This document shows, one piece after another, positions 8,316-16,407 of a DNA stretch of 64,000 bases. Location: positions 186,001 to 250,000 of the forward strand of contig CABIZV010000005.1 in NCBI GenBank assembly GCA_902363335.1. The letters are read 5' to 3'. The notes beneath the pieces are model-generated. The model ran no database searches. It saw only the letters and a list, made by a program, of their open reading frames with translations, and was not told where the DNA came from. The stretch's first letter is position 1. Each line of letters begins with the position of its first letter. Both the position numbers and the translations under genes were made by a program. This DNA comes from Enterobacteriaceae bacterium (lineage in GTDB: Bacteria > Pseudomonadota > Gammaproteobacteria > Enterobacterales > Enterobacteriaceae).

Positions 8316-8647
8316 ATGGAAAAATATACAGATGACTTGTGCTTACTGACAGATACCATTATGAATATTATTTTTTCTGCAGGCGATGAGAGCCAGTGTG
8401 ATGAGGCTTTTAATGCATTGCACAAGGAAATCTCAGGTCATTATTTTCCAGAGTCAGTGAAAACAAATTGCCTCCAGGCTATTGATATCTGGGGGGCGCG
8501 CAGGGTAGCATAGATAAGACAGAGAAGCTGCATCAGCAGCGGTCGGCGATTCTTTCCCTATTAATGGCATTCGGGCGTGTGCATGCTTTGATGGCGATAG
8601 AGGAATATATTAGGCAAAAAAATACAGAGGTCTTTGGGCTGCGGTAA
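8316..8647 (+). pseudogene. Small unknown gene split at a G-tract
   Basis: ATG 8316 opens a 65-codon frame (MEKYTDDLCLLTDTIMNIIF...) that stops at 8511-8513 directly after a run of six G at 8491-8496. A second open stretch in the frame used from 8495 continues to TAA 8645-8647 and encodes ...KLHQQRSAILSLLMAFGRVHALM..., ending EVFGLR. One additional G in the tract would join the two parts into a protein of about 110 residues. CGGAG precedes the start. I do not recognise the family. It could be a pseudogene, a phase-variable gene, a programmed frameshift or a base-call error. It lies just downstream of the EcpR-like regulator and is followed by a good terminator. Confidence 0.55.
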
Positions 8648-8683
8648 AACGTAACGATATTTTGATTTTCCCTGAAACCTTTT

Positions 8684-8713
8684 GCCCCACCCAATACCGT
8701 GGGGCTTTTTTTG
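8684..8713 (+). terminator. Terminator after the split small gene
   Basis: GCCCCAC and GTGGGGC form a perfect 7-bp stem with an 8-base loop followed by a run of seven T. It lies 37 bases after the TAA of the second reading-frame segment, which supports that segment being the true 3' end of the gene. Confidence 0.85.
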
Positions 8714-8737
8714 TTTGTTCAGGCAAGTTTATGTGGC

Positions 8738-9277
8738 TTACCACATCAAATCGTCTGGCACGACAAAAGCGGCGTACGGATCTTCTTCATCCAGCGTTTC
8801 TTTGCTGATCTCATTGCTCAGAACAATGTAGCTTGCATCACGTTGGGCAATCTTTTCAGCAACAACCGCTGGGATAATCGCGTACTCGCTGTCAGCCTTA
8901 CCTTCCGCAGGCAGGCGAGCAATATTCAGACGACCATTGATCAGCTGCGTTTGCGTCGTTTTATCCACATAGATTTTTTTGATGAGATTATCATCGGTAA
9001 AGTTAAAGCCGATATCGCCCTTTGAAATTACGATTTTATTCATTTCAATGAGCTGTTTGATCTGCGCTTTATACTCTTTTGACAAGATCGCTTGTTTTTG
9101 TTGCTCGCTTAACAGCTTATCGCGTTCAATCTGCGCTTTCTTGTTTTCCTCAACAGCTTCTCTGGCCTCACGGGCCTGCACGCGTGACTTTTTCGCGGTT
9201 CTTTGGACTTTTGCCATTTTTTTACTGCTGACGAGTCCAGCTTTGAGCATCTGCTCTTGTAATGTGAGTTTTGTCAT
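8738..9277 (-). CDS. DUF2058 family protein, YaiL-like
   Basis: A 179-residue protein starting MTKLTLQEQMLKAGLVSSKK and ending DPYAAFVVPDDLMW, very like E. coli YaiL as I remember it (DUF2058, described only as nucleoprotein/polynucleotide-associated). Residues 15-80 are lysine/arginine/glutamate-rich and predicted helical or coiled-coil (AKKSRVQAREAREAVEENKK). The start at 9277 was chosen over the longer frame (9325) because the family begins MTKLTLQEQ. In K-12 yaiL is elsewhere on the chromosome, so this is either a relocated or an additional copy. It sits at the 3' side of argW. The biochemical function is not established. Confidence 0.85.
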   Translation of the reverse strand: MTKLTLQEQMLKAGLVSSKKMAKVQRTAKKSRVQAREAREAVEENKKAQIERDKLLSEQQKQAILSKEYKAQIKQLIEMNKIVISKGDIGFNFTDDNLIKKIYVDKTTQTQLINGRLNIARLPAEGKADSEYAIIPAVVAEKIAQRDASYIVLSNEISKETLDEEDPYAAFVVPDDLMW

Positions 9278-9371
9278 GATCGTGTCTAACCAATAAATGA
9301 ATGGGCGGATTATAACCTTAAGCATCGGGGCTATGCCAGATTACGCAGGGCGGGGAGTGAGTCTGGAGGAA

Positions 9372-9446
9372 TGGTGTCCCCTGCAGGAATCGAACCTGCA
9401 ACTAGCCCTTAGGAGGGGCTCGTTATATCCATTTAACTAAGGGGGC
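9372..9446 (-). tRNA. argW: tRNA-Arg (CCU anticodon)
   Basis: A 75-base minus-strand tRNA ending in an encoded CCA. It has the D-arm sequence TTAGTTAAATGGATA, an anticodon loop CTCCTAA (anticodon CCU, reading AGG) and a T-arm with GGTTCGATTCC. It matches E. coli argW closely and lies in the same neighbourhood (yfdC/alaC side). The acceptor stem as written has one mismatch, C2 opposite A71; K-12 has U2-A71. argW is a known integration site for prophages in E. coli. No second copy of the tRNA 3' end was found in the window. Confidence 0.93.
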
Positions 9447-9620
9447 ATGGAACGGCTTGAATCTTAAGCGTTTTGCTTGTTTGCAATGTTATCGCAAGAA
9501 CCCTTATTGCAGCAAGCAAATCATTTCTTTTGTGTCCCTTTTATCTCTATCTGTTCAGTTGTAAATCTGAGTCTTTCACCTGCCATGGAGCACATGTACA
9601 GGCTTAAGCAACTCAATTAA

Positions 9621-9830
9621 ATACGTGGCCCCAAAGCGACTCGAGCGTCCCAGGCCGATTTGAAGCCGATGAAACACGTTGTGTCCAAAGAGGCGTCCGA
9701 AACAGCACTGGATGAGTTGGAGGCGGACTGGGGGCCGCAGTATCCGCAAGTCATTTATACCTCGAATGCTATCGAACCGGTCCTCACTGGAATTCTCATC
9801 AGGCCGAGTAGAGCGCTTATTAGGTCCTAA
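9621..9830 (+). pseudogene. IS256-family transposase remnant
   Basis: The frame through ATG 9669 reads SQADLKPMKHV, then SETALDELEADWGPQYPQ and directly VIYTSNAIEP, ending TAA at 9828-9830. These blocks match the IS256-type transposase C-terminal region (ADLKPIY, ALDEFEAKWGEKYP, IYTTNAIES). The usual 20-25 residues between the WG..YP block and the YTTNAIE block are missing, so the piece has an internal deletion. No terminal inverted repeats or further transposase parts were seen. It abuts and overlaps the 3' end of the convergent glycosyltransferase gene. Confidence 0.75.
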
Positions 9831-10632
9831 GTATGAGTAAAAATGAGATTTTTTTCGTTATCTTTACTGAGAAAAGTGTTTTTTCATTAGACAGAATAGG
9901 GAGTTCTCCTTTATCTGATTTTTTCTTTAATCGACTAATAAATAGTCTGTTAAAAATTTTCAATTTGTCTTTTCTGGTGTGAGACAGCAACCAGGAGCCG
10001 GAGAAGTGATGTATGGAATAATTTTCTTTATTCTCAATCTTCTCGCAAAAATAATTTGATGGGAAAATAATTTCCTTTTCTCGTAAGTGAATTGTGTTGT
10101 CTGATAAAAATGGCTCGGATACATTGAATTTATTGACAAAGTATTCGGTGATTAGCAGGGTGTTTGGCGTAAGGTCAAACTTATTGTTAATGATGAATTT
10201 TTTAGTTGTGTATGTATCCAGTAAATCTTTGATAAGACTATTTTCTTTAGATGCACCCATTACCGCTGATGTAATAGGAAGCGTTTTGCCATTAAATACT
10301 TCATGGCAGCTAAAAAAATCGAGCGATAGCAGGTTATCAAACTCTTTTGTTACCTCGACATCTGTATCCAGATAGATACCGCCGTGATGATATAAGGCGT
10401 AGAGCCTTATATAGTCGGAGACAAAAGCCCATTTTTCATTTTTATATGCTTCGATCGCATAATCGTTTTTAATGAGGCTCATACATTCATTTCCCCATTC
10501 TATAATTTCATAATCGGGGAGGAATTTTTTCCATGTGGCGATGCACTCTAAAACAAATGGGGGTTTCGGTTTATTACCTACCCAAATATAGTGAATCTTT
10601 TTAGGAATCAAGTTCAGCCTCTTCATTGCCAT
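9820..10632 (-). CDS. GT32-like sugar transferase (capsular/OCH1 type)
   Basis: Predicted glycosyltransferase of about 270 residues with the DXD glycosyltransferase (Gly_transf_sug) pattern. The N-terminal motif is PKKIHYIWVGNKPKPP; WAFVSDYIRLYALYHHGGIYLDTDVEV then carries the nucleotide-sugar/metal-binding DTD. A late SIHHFSGSW is also typical. The donor and acceptor sugars are unknown. Start choice is ATG 10632 or 10626; the upstream TTG is unlikely. The gene is strongly AT-rich and stands alone, with no capsule or O-antigen genes beside it. Its last codons run into the IS256 remnant, so the natural C-terminus may have been altered. Confidence 0.82.
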   Translation of the reverse strand: MAMKRLNLIPKKIHYIWVGNKPKPPFVLECIATWKKFLPDYEIIEWGNECMSLIKNDYAIEAYKNEKWAFVSDYIRLYALYHHGGIYLDTDVEVTKEFDNLLSLDFFSCHEVFNGKTLPITSAVMGASKENSLIKDLLDTYTTKKFIINNKFDLTPNTLLITEYFVNKFNVSEPFLSDNTIHLREKEIIFPSNYFCEKIENKENYSIHHFSGSWLLSHTRKDKLKIFNRLFISRLKKKSDKGELPILSNEKTLFSVKITKKISFLLILRT

Positions 10633-10898
10633 CAATCATAGTGATGAAAATATTATCATTAACCGTACTTTTGTGCAGGTACTTTCCTGTCTGCTTGGGG
10701 GCTTCAGGGCATTGGTATGCGCAATAGAAGGGAGCATGATTAAGCGGTATCGCCCGCACCCGAAACCTCATCTGATAAATCTGGATAATGTGAGGAGGGC
10801 GGAACAGCCTATTGATGAAAATGATGAAGCGGCGCGACTATAGCGTTTTTACCCGCCTGAGTAAGTGCGCCGCCTCTCGGTTGCTCAAAAATCATCGC
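10633..10898. other. Gap between glycosyltransferase and yfdC
   Basis: About 265 bases without a supported gene. A short open stretch around 10737-10842 on the plus strand (reading ...KRYRPHPKPHLINLDN...) has no start or family match and may be debris from an earlier insertion. This is where prophage-type insertions near argW meet the yfdC side in E. coli. Confidence 0.4.
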
Positions 10899-11831
10899 TT
10901 AAGCTTGATTCTTCTCACCTTTCTGTTGTTTCTCTGCCTGTAAGCGCGCCTTTTCTTTACGGGCAGTGCTCATATCATTGCGGATCTGCGCGTGGCTCAT
11001 TAGCGCGAAGATAAAGGTTCCTCCGCAAATGTTTCCGGCAAGCGTCGGCAGGGCGAATGGCCAGATAAAATCGCTCCAGTGGAGGGTGCCGCTAAAGACA
11101 AGATAGAGTATTTCAACAGAGCCCACCACGATGTGCGTGGTATCGCCCAGGGCGATAAGCCATGTCATCAGGATAATGACCACTATTTTTGCCGCTCCGG
11201 CAGAGGGGAACATCCACACCATGGTGGCGATAAGCCAGCCTGAGATAATGGCATTCGAAAACATCTCCGTTGGGCTGTTTTTCATCACATCCATGCCTAT
11301 TTTGGTGAACGCATCCCGCGTGGGTTCATCAAAAATCGGCATATATTCAAACGCCCATGCCGCGACACCTGTACCGATAAGGTTCCCCAGCAATACCACG
11401 CCCCAAAGCCTCATGAGCAGCCCCATATTCACAAGCGTGGGTTTTTGCATGACGGGTAATACGGCGGTCACCGTGTTTTCGGTAAAGAGCTGCTGACGGG
11501 CCATGATGACGATAATAAAACCAAAGGTGTAGCCAAGATTCTCCAGTAAAAAACCGCCTGGCACGCCTTCTAGCTGAACGTGAAAAATCCCTTTCGCCAG
11601 CAATGAAGCCCCCATGGAGAGGCCAGCGGCGATGGCCGACCACAGCAACGCCATGGCATCACGCTCCATCTCCTTTTCACCTTCCTGGCGTATGTGTTCG
11701 TGGATAGCCATGGCGCGCGAGGGGAGATGCTCTTCATCAACCTCGATTTCCTTGCCGTGCTTTTTCTCTTCGCTTTCCACTTCTATTTCGTCGCTGTGTT
11801 GGTCTATTTTTTCTTTATCAAGATTGTCCAT
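10899..11831 (-). CDS. yfdC: Formate/nitrite-transporter-family inner-membrane protein YfdC
   Basis: Polytopic membrane protein of the FNT (formate/nitrite channel) family; the substrate of YfdC is not established. Residues 1-60 are a highly charged cytoplasmic extension (EIEVESEEKKHGKEIEVDEEH) that is characteristic of YfdC among FNT members. Six hydrophobic segments follow from about residue 62 to 285, including ENTVTAVLPVM and the NAIISGW segment. A basic lysine/glutamine-rich tail ends the protein. At 310 residues it matches the K-12 length. It is divergent from mlaA, as in K-12. Confidence 0.94.
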   Translation of the reverse strand: MDNLDKEKIDQHSDEIEVESEEKKHGKEIEVDEEHLPSRAMAIHEHIRQEGEKEMERDAMALLWSAIAAGLSMGASLLAKGIFHVQLEGVPGGFLLENLGYTFGFIIVIMARQQLFTENTVTAVLPVMQKPTLVNMGLLMRLWGVVLLGNLIGTGVAAWAFEYMPIFDEPTRDAFTKIGMDVMKNSPTEMFSNAIISGWLIATMVWMFPSAGAAKIVVIILMTWLIALGDTTHIVVGSVEILYLVFSGTLHWSDFIWPFALPTLAGNICGGTFIFALMSHAQIRNDMSTARKEKARLQAEKQQKGEKNQA

Positions 11832-12120
11832 CGAGTTTTACCTAAAATAAGCACATATAGCTTAAGCGTAGCGGCTAATTTCAGGCTTATAGGTAGAGAT
11901 AATCTGAAATAGCTAAAATCGCCACGTAGATTATCTCGCATTGGTTAGAATAGAAGCGCCACGGTGCTGGCGTTACCAGGCTATGATAAAAACAACGAAA
12001 TTGGCTATATAGACATCGTTCGATGGGCTGTTACAATCGCTCACATCTAAACGGACGGATACGCGCGCGTACCGTCATGGATGGCAATCAGCGATAGCCA
12101 TCATTAACAGGGAGACATGT
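11832..12120. promoter_or_regulatory. Divergent region yfdC/mlaA
   Basis: About 290 bases that must carry promoters for yfdC (left) and mlaA (right). A good ribosome-binding site (CAGGGAGAC, 11910s excluded; located at about 12108-12116) precedes the mlaA ATG. No specific operator was recognised. Confidence 0.4.
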
Positions 12121-12876
12121 ATGAAGCTTCGCCTGTCGGCGCTTGCGCTGGGTACCACACTGCTGGTGGGCTGTGCAAGTTCCGGCCAAGAACAGCAGGG
12201 ACGTTCAGACCCATTTGAAGGATTTAACCGTACAATGTACAGCTTCAACTTTGATGTGTTGGATCCGTACGTTGTTCGTCCGGTCGCCGTGGCATGGCGT
12301 GATTATGTTCCGCAGCCTGCGCGTAACGGACTGGGTAACTTTACCAGTAACCTTGAAGAACCCGCCGTCATGGTGAACTCCTTCCTGCAGGGCGACCCGT
12401 ATCAGGGGATGGTGCACTTCACCCGTTTCTTCCTGAACACTATTTTGGGGATGGGCGGCTTTATAGACGTTGCCGGTATGGCTAACCCTAAATTGCAACG
12501 CGTCCAGCCGCACCGCTTCGGCAGCACGCTTGGGCATTATGGCGTTGGATATGGCCCGTACCTGCAACTTCCGTTCTACGGCAGCTTCACCCTGCGTGAA
12601 GACGGCGGCGATATGGCTGACACCACCTATCCGGTACTCTCCTGGCTGACCTGGCCGATGTCGATTGGTAAGTGGATGGTTGAAGGTGTGGAAACGCGCG
12701 CCCAGCTGCTGGATTCGGATGGCTTGTTACGCCAGTCTTCCGACCCATACATTATGGTGCGTGAAGCCTACTTCCAGCAGCATGACTTTATTGCCTACGG
12801 CGGCAAGCTGAAACCGGAAGAGAACCCGAACGCACAGGCGATTGAAGGCGATCTGAAGGATATTGATTCGGAATAA
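12121..12876 (+). CDS. mlaA: Phospholipid-trafficking outer-membrane lipoprotein MlaA (VacJ)
   Basis: Outer-membrane lipoprotein of the Mla system, which removes mislocalised phospholipids from the outer leaflet together with OmpC/F and passes them to MlaC. The lipoprotein signal has the lipobox LLVGC with the acylated Cys at residue 18. The mature region starts SSGQEQQG and continues with DPFEGFNRTMYSFN, the family hallmark. The 251-residue length matches K-12. It stands alone, converging on fadL with a shared terminator. The other mla genes are not in this window, as expected. Confidence 0.96.
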   Translation: MKLRLSALALGTTLLVGCASSGQEQQGRSDPFEGFNRTMYSFNFDVLDPYVVRPVAVAWRDYVPQPARNGLGNFTSNLEEPAVMVNSFLQGDPYQGMVHFTRFFLNTILGMGGFIDVAGMANPKLQRVQPHRFGSTLGHYGVGYGPYLQLPFYGSFTLREDGGDMADTTYPVLSWLTWPMSIGKWMVEGVETRAQLLDSDGLLRQSSDPYIMVREAYFQQHDFIAYGGKLKPEENPNAQAIEGDLKDIDSE

Positions 12877-12895
12877 CGAATCCACAGCAATAAAA

Positions 12896-12925
12896 AAAAG
12901 GGTGAACACGATGTTCACCCTTTTT
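12896..12925. terminator. Bidirectional terminator mlaA/fadL
   Basis: GGGTGAACA and TGTTCACCC form a perfect 9-bp stem around CGA, with A-run before and T-run after. It serves both convergent genes. Confidence 0.93.
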
Positions 12926-12940
12926 AGTATTGGCAGACTA

Positions 12941-14257
12941 TCAGAAGCGATAGTTGAAGTTAGTCCCGAACAGCCAGGCTTTACCCGTTGATTTAAACGT
13001 GTAATTACCTTCCTGGATGGTGACGTTTTGCCCGTGCATATAGGAAGCACCGAGGTCGATGGACGCATCTTCGTTAAACGCGTAGGTGGTACCGGCGCTT
13101 AACCAGAAACGGTCCTGATCGGGGATGGAGATAGAGCGATTGTCTGCTGGAACCGGGCTATCATCAAACGCAACGCCGGTACGGAAGGTCCAGTTTTTAT
13201 CGTAGTAGTAGGTCGTACCCACGGCGATGCGGTAAGCATCTTTGAAGCCTTCTTCCTTATAGAACAGCTGCTGACCGTTTGAACCGGTCGCTTTCAGCTC
13301 CTGGAACTGACTCCAGCTGGTGTACGCGATGCTATAGTGAATCGCCCACTGTGGATCAACCTTGTTATAACCGGAAATTTCCCACATCTCAGGCAGGTTC
13401 AGCGTCAGAGAGCCTGGGACGGTAGCGCCGCCAGTGCCAACTGGCATACCGGTAATACCTGCGGAGCCCAGAAGCTGGTTACCCAGATTGGTAATGGAAC
13501 TCTTATAATCGCCGTCAAAGTCAACTTTGACTTCTGAACGATAGGTTAGACCCCAGCGGTTATCTTTATCCAGTTCATACAAAATCCCGGCGTTCCAGCC
13601 ATAACCCCATTCATCACCCTTCAGGTGGGCAATCTGTGAGTCCGGGCCAGTAATACCCACCGCCGGGCCATAGCCTGGTGGAACGAGCGCGCTTGCTTCA
13701 CCCGCATAGCGTTCGATTTTCGCTTTTGCGTAAACCGCATCAAAGCCCAGACCGAAGCTCCAGTTGCTGCTCAGACGATAAGCACCGCTCAGGTTCAGGT
13801 TGAGCGTTTGCAGGTCAGTCTTGCCGCCGTACATCCCGGCCGCATAACTGTTGTTAAATTCAGTTGCCAGGCCATAGTTAGACGTAACGGATGCGCCCCA
13901 ACCAAACTGATCGTTAATCGGTGCGACAAAGTGTGCGTTAGGGACCCAGGCCGTTGGCGCGATGTTGTCGGCGCTCGTGCTGTTACCCGTTAACGGAGAC
14001 TTACCCGAAATATTGACATCGGGATCGATATAAACCGCACCGGCAGAAAACGTTGGGCGGTCGAACATCATAATCAGCGCCGGGTTACGGCTGGCATTAC
14101 CCGCATCATCTGCGATAGCACCTTCACCTGAATAGGCGCGGCCCAGGCCAGAGGATGAGAATTCATTAAGCTGGAAACCTGCTGACCAGGCTTGGGTTGA
14201 AACAAGTGCCACTGCAACAGCAAGAGCAGACTTCGTGAAACGGGTTTTTTGGCTCAT
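12941..14257 (-). CDS. fadL: Long-chain fatty acid outer-membrane transporter FadL
   Basis: Outer-membrane beta-barrel that imports long-chain fatty acids. A signal peptide of about 25 residues ends in STQAWSA, followed by the mature GFQLNEFSSSGLGRAYSGEGAIADDAGNASRNPA, which forms the N-terminal hatch. Numerous aromatic-ended beta strands follow, and the chain ends with FNYRF, a typical outer-membrane insertion signature. The total is about 438 residues, slightly shorter than K-12 because some extracellular loops differ. The second ATG (14257) was chosen because GAGG lies 8 bases upstream of it and only 2 from the first (14263). A FadR operator lies upstream. Confidence 0.96.
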   Translation of the reverse strand: MSQKTRFTKSALAVAVALVSTQAWSAGFQLNEFSSSGLGRAYSGEGAIADDAGNASRNPALIMMFDRPTFSAGAVYIDPDVNISGKSPLTGNSTSADNIAPTAWVPNAHFVAPINDQFGWGASVTSNYGLATEFNNSYAAGMYGGKTDLQTLNLNLSGAYRLSSNWSFGLGFDAVYAKAKIERYAGEASALVPPGYGPAVGITGPDSQIAHLKGDEWGYGWNAGILYELDKDNRWGLTYRSEVKVDFDGDYKSSITNLGNQLLGSAGITGMPVGTGGATVPGSLTLNLPEMWEISGYNKVDPQWAIHYSIAYTSWSQFQELKATGSNGQQLFYKEEGFKDAYRIAVGTTYYYDKNWTFRTGVAFDDSPVPADNRSISIPDQDRFWLSAGTTYAFNEDASIDLGASYMHGQNVTIQEGNYTFKSTGKAWLFGTNFNYRF

Positions 14258-14629
14258 GACCATAACCTCATTGAGTTATTTTTATACAAACAATGTTACA
14301 TGTAGTAACAGAAGCGCGAAGTGTAGGGGCTGGACTACAACTTAGAAATCAGACCAGTGACGAGAGTATAGGTCTGACCAGATACTATGTTGCAATATTG
14401 TTTATTAATATTTTCGAAGATGTTGCTTGAAACGAGATCTGGTTGGCAAAATTGCGGGTGTGGTCATCGCTGAGAGACCCCCATATTTGTTTTAGATCAT
14501 TTTTAATTGTGATTTCGGTCACTTAACCGTTTTCACATCATTAACGACTGGAGAGGGCAGGCGGGTGGGCGTAAAATAGGCACATAGTTTATCTGGCACC
14601 TTTGGTGCATAAAACAGAGGAAATCTGCA
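14258..14629. other. Divergent region fadL/yfcZ
   Basis: About 370 bases holding the promoters for fadL (left) and yfcZ (right). Besides the FadR site described separately, it is AT-rich around 14385-14440 and 14480-14540. A purine-rich AGAGGAAA precedes the yfcZ ATG. No RNA gene was recognised. Confidence 0.5.
14367..14383. promoter_or_regulatory. FadR operator of fadL
   Basis: On the minus strand this reads ATCTGGTCAGACCTATA, matching the FadR consensus (AnCTGGTCnGACnTnTT) at nearly every conserved position. It lies about 110 bases upstream of the fadL start. FadR represses fadL in the absence of long-chain acyl-CoA. A weaker half-like match (GACCAGT) is at 14352. Confidence 0.85.
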
Positions 14630-14914
14630 ATGAGTAAATGTAGTGCTGATGAAACCCCAGTTTGCTGCTGCATGGATGTGGGTACCATTATGGATAACAC
14701 CGATACCACCGCATCTTACAGCCGCGTATTTGCTAATCGTGCAGACGCTGAAGCGACTCTCGCTGCGCTGAGCGAAAAAGCACGTGCTGTTGAATCCGAA
14801 CCGTGCAAAATCACCTCCACCTTTAAAGAGGTTGAAGGCGGCGTACAGCTGGATATCGACTTCGTCTTTGCTTGTGAAGCTGAAACGCTGATTTTCCAGC
14901 TCGGTCTGCGTTAA
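14630..14914 (+). CDS. yfcZ: YfcZ/YiiS family protein (DUF406)
   Basis: Small 94-residue cytoplasmic protein of unknown function in the YfcZ/YiiS family. The N-terminus has a cluster of cysteines (C4, then CCC at 12-14) in MSKCSADETPVCCCMDVGT. The C-terminal half ends DIDFVFACEAETLIFQLGLR, as in K-12. It has its own terminator, so it is transcribed separately from the fadIJ operon that follows. Confidence 0.94.
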   Translation: MSKCSADETPVCCCMDVGTIMDNTDTTASYSRVFANRADAEATLAALSEKARAVESEPCKITSTFKEVEGGVQLDIDFVFACEAETLIFQLGLR

Positions 14915-14940
14915 TCGTCAAACGATAAACCTTTTTATCA

Positions 14941-14976
14941 ACGCCCCTGTTGCTGACGCCGCAGGGGCGTTTTCTT
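14941..14976 (+). terminator. Terminator of yfcZ
   Basis: ACGCCCCTG and CAGGGGCGT form a perfect 9-bp stem with a 12-base loop, followed by a T-rich stretch. Confidence 0.92.
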
Positions 14977-15052
14977 TTGTTCTCTATGTGTTTTAGCTCT
15001 CAATTTTCCCTCTCTTCGATTGGCTAAGTGTAAAAAATTAGTTAAGAATGTT

Positions 15053-15069
15053 ATCAGGTCAGACCACTT
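15053..15069. promoter_or_regulatory. FadR operator of fadIJ
   Basis: The sequence ATCAGGTCAGACCACTT matches the FadR consensus at most conserved positions and lies 28 bases upstream of the fadI start. FadR repression of fadIJ is established in E. coli. Confidence 0.82.
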
Positions 15070-15096
15070 GGTCGATTTTGATAACAGGGGAGAGTT

Positions 15097-16407
15097 ATGA
15101 GTCAGGCGCTACCGCTAATCACCCGCCAGGGCGATCGCATTGCAATTGTGAGTGGGTTACGCACCCCGTTTGCCCGTCAGGCGACCGCTTTCCATGGTGT
15201 ACCTGCCGTGGATCTCGGCAAGATGGTCGTTGGCGAAATGCTGGCACGCAGCGAAATTCCCCCGGAAGTGATTGAGCAACTGGTTTTTGGCCAGGTGGTA
15301 CAAATGCCAGCCGCCCCTAACATTGCGCGGGAAATTGTTCTCGGTACCGGCATGAACGTGCATACCGATGCCTATAGCGTCAGTCGCGCCTGTGCAACCA
15401 GCTTCCAGGCGGTGGCGAATGTCGCCGAAAGCTTGATGGCCGGGACGATCCGCGCAGGTATTGCCGGGGGCGCTGACTCCTCTTCCGTTTTACCTATCGG
15501 CGTCAGTAAAAAACTGGCAAGAACGCTGGTGGATGCCAACAAAGCCCGAACCTTAGGGCAAAAGCTCAAGCTATTTTCCCGCCTGCGGTTACGCGATCTG
15601 ATGCCCGTTCCTCCTGCGGTTGCCGAGTACTCTACTGGGTTGCGGATGGGAGACACTGCGGAGCAGATGGCGAAAACGTACGGAATTACCCGCGAACAAC
15701 AAGATGCACTGGCCAATCGCTCACACCAGTTGGCGGCACAGGCCTGGGCGGCGGGGAAATTGCATGATGAAGTGATGACGGCCTATTCCCCGCCGTATAA
15801 AACCCCGCTCGAACAAGATAACAATATTCGCGGCAACTCAACGCTTGCTGACTACGCTAAGCTGCGTCCCGCTTTTGACCGCCAGCATGGCACGGTGACG
15901 GCGGCCAACAGCACGCCATTAACCGATGGCGCCGCGGCGGTGATCCTGATGACCGAATCGCGTGCTAAGGAGCTTGGGCTGATACCGCTTGGCTATCTGC
16001 GCAGCTACGCATTTACCGCCATTGACGTCTGGCAGGACATGCTGCTGGGCCCGGCCTGGTCAACGCCGCTGGCGCTGGAACGCGCGGGATTGAGCTTTGC
16101 CGATCTGACGCTTATCGATATGCATGAAGCCTTTGCCGCGCAAACGCTCGCCAATATTCAATGTCTGGCGAGTGAGAAATTTGCCCGCGAGGTGCTCGGA
16201 CGTAGCCATGCCACCGGCATAGTTGATGAAAGCAAATTCAACGTGCTGGGTGGTTCCATTGCCTACGGTCATCCGTTCGCGGCGACCGGCGCGCGTATGA
16301 TCACGCAAACGCTCAATGAGCTCCGCCGTCGTGGTGGTGGCTTTGGCTTAGTGACGGCCTGTGCGGCAGGCGGGCTGGGTGCGGCGATGGTTCTGGAGGC
16401 TGAATAA
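15097..16407 (+). CDS. fadI: 3-ketoacyl-CoA thiolase FadI
   Basis: Beta subunit of the anaerobic fatty-acid oxidation complex; it cleaves 3-ketoacyl-CoA to acetyl-CoA and a shortened acyl-CoA. The nucleophilic Cys99 is in SRACATSF. The C-terminal GGSIAYGHPFAATGAR supplies the active-site His, and the final CAAGGLGAAMVLE contains the second catalytic Cys. At 436 residues it has the same length as K-12. GGGAGAG precedes the ATG, and its TAA overlaps the fadJ ATG by one base, so the two are translated together. Confidence 0.97.
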   Translation: MSQALPLITRQGDRIAIVSGLRTPFARQATAFHGVPAVDLGKMVVGEMLARSEIPPEVIEQLVFGQVVQMPAAPNIAREIVLGTGMNVHTDAYSVSRACATSFQAVANVAESLMAGTIRAGIAGGADSSSVLPIGVSKKLARTLVDANKARTLGQKLKLFSRLRLRDLMPVPPAVAEYSTGLRMGDTAEQMAKTYGITREQQDALANRSHQLAAQAWAAGKLHDEVMTAYSPPYKTPLEQDNNIRGNSTLADYAKLRPAFDRQHGTVTAANSTPLTDGAAAVILMTESRAKELGLIPLGYLRSYAFTAIDVWQDMLLGPAWSTPLALERAGLSFADLTLIDMHEAFAAQTLANIQCLASEKFAREVLGRSHATGIVDESKFNVLGGSIAYGHPFAATGARMITQTLNELRRRGGGFGLVTACAAGGLGAAMVLEAE

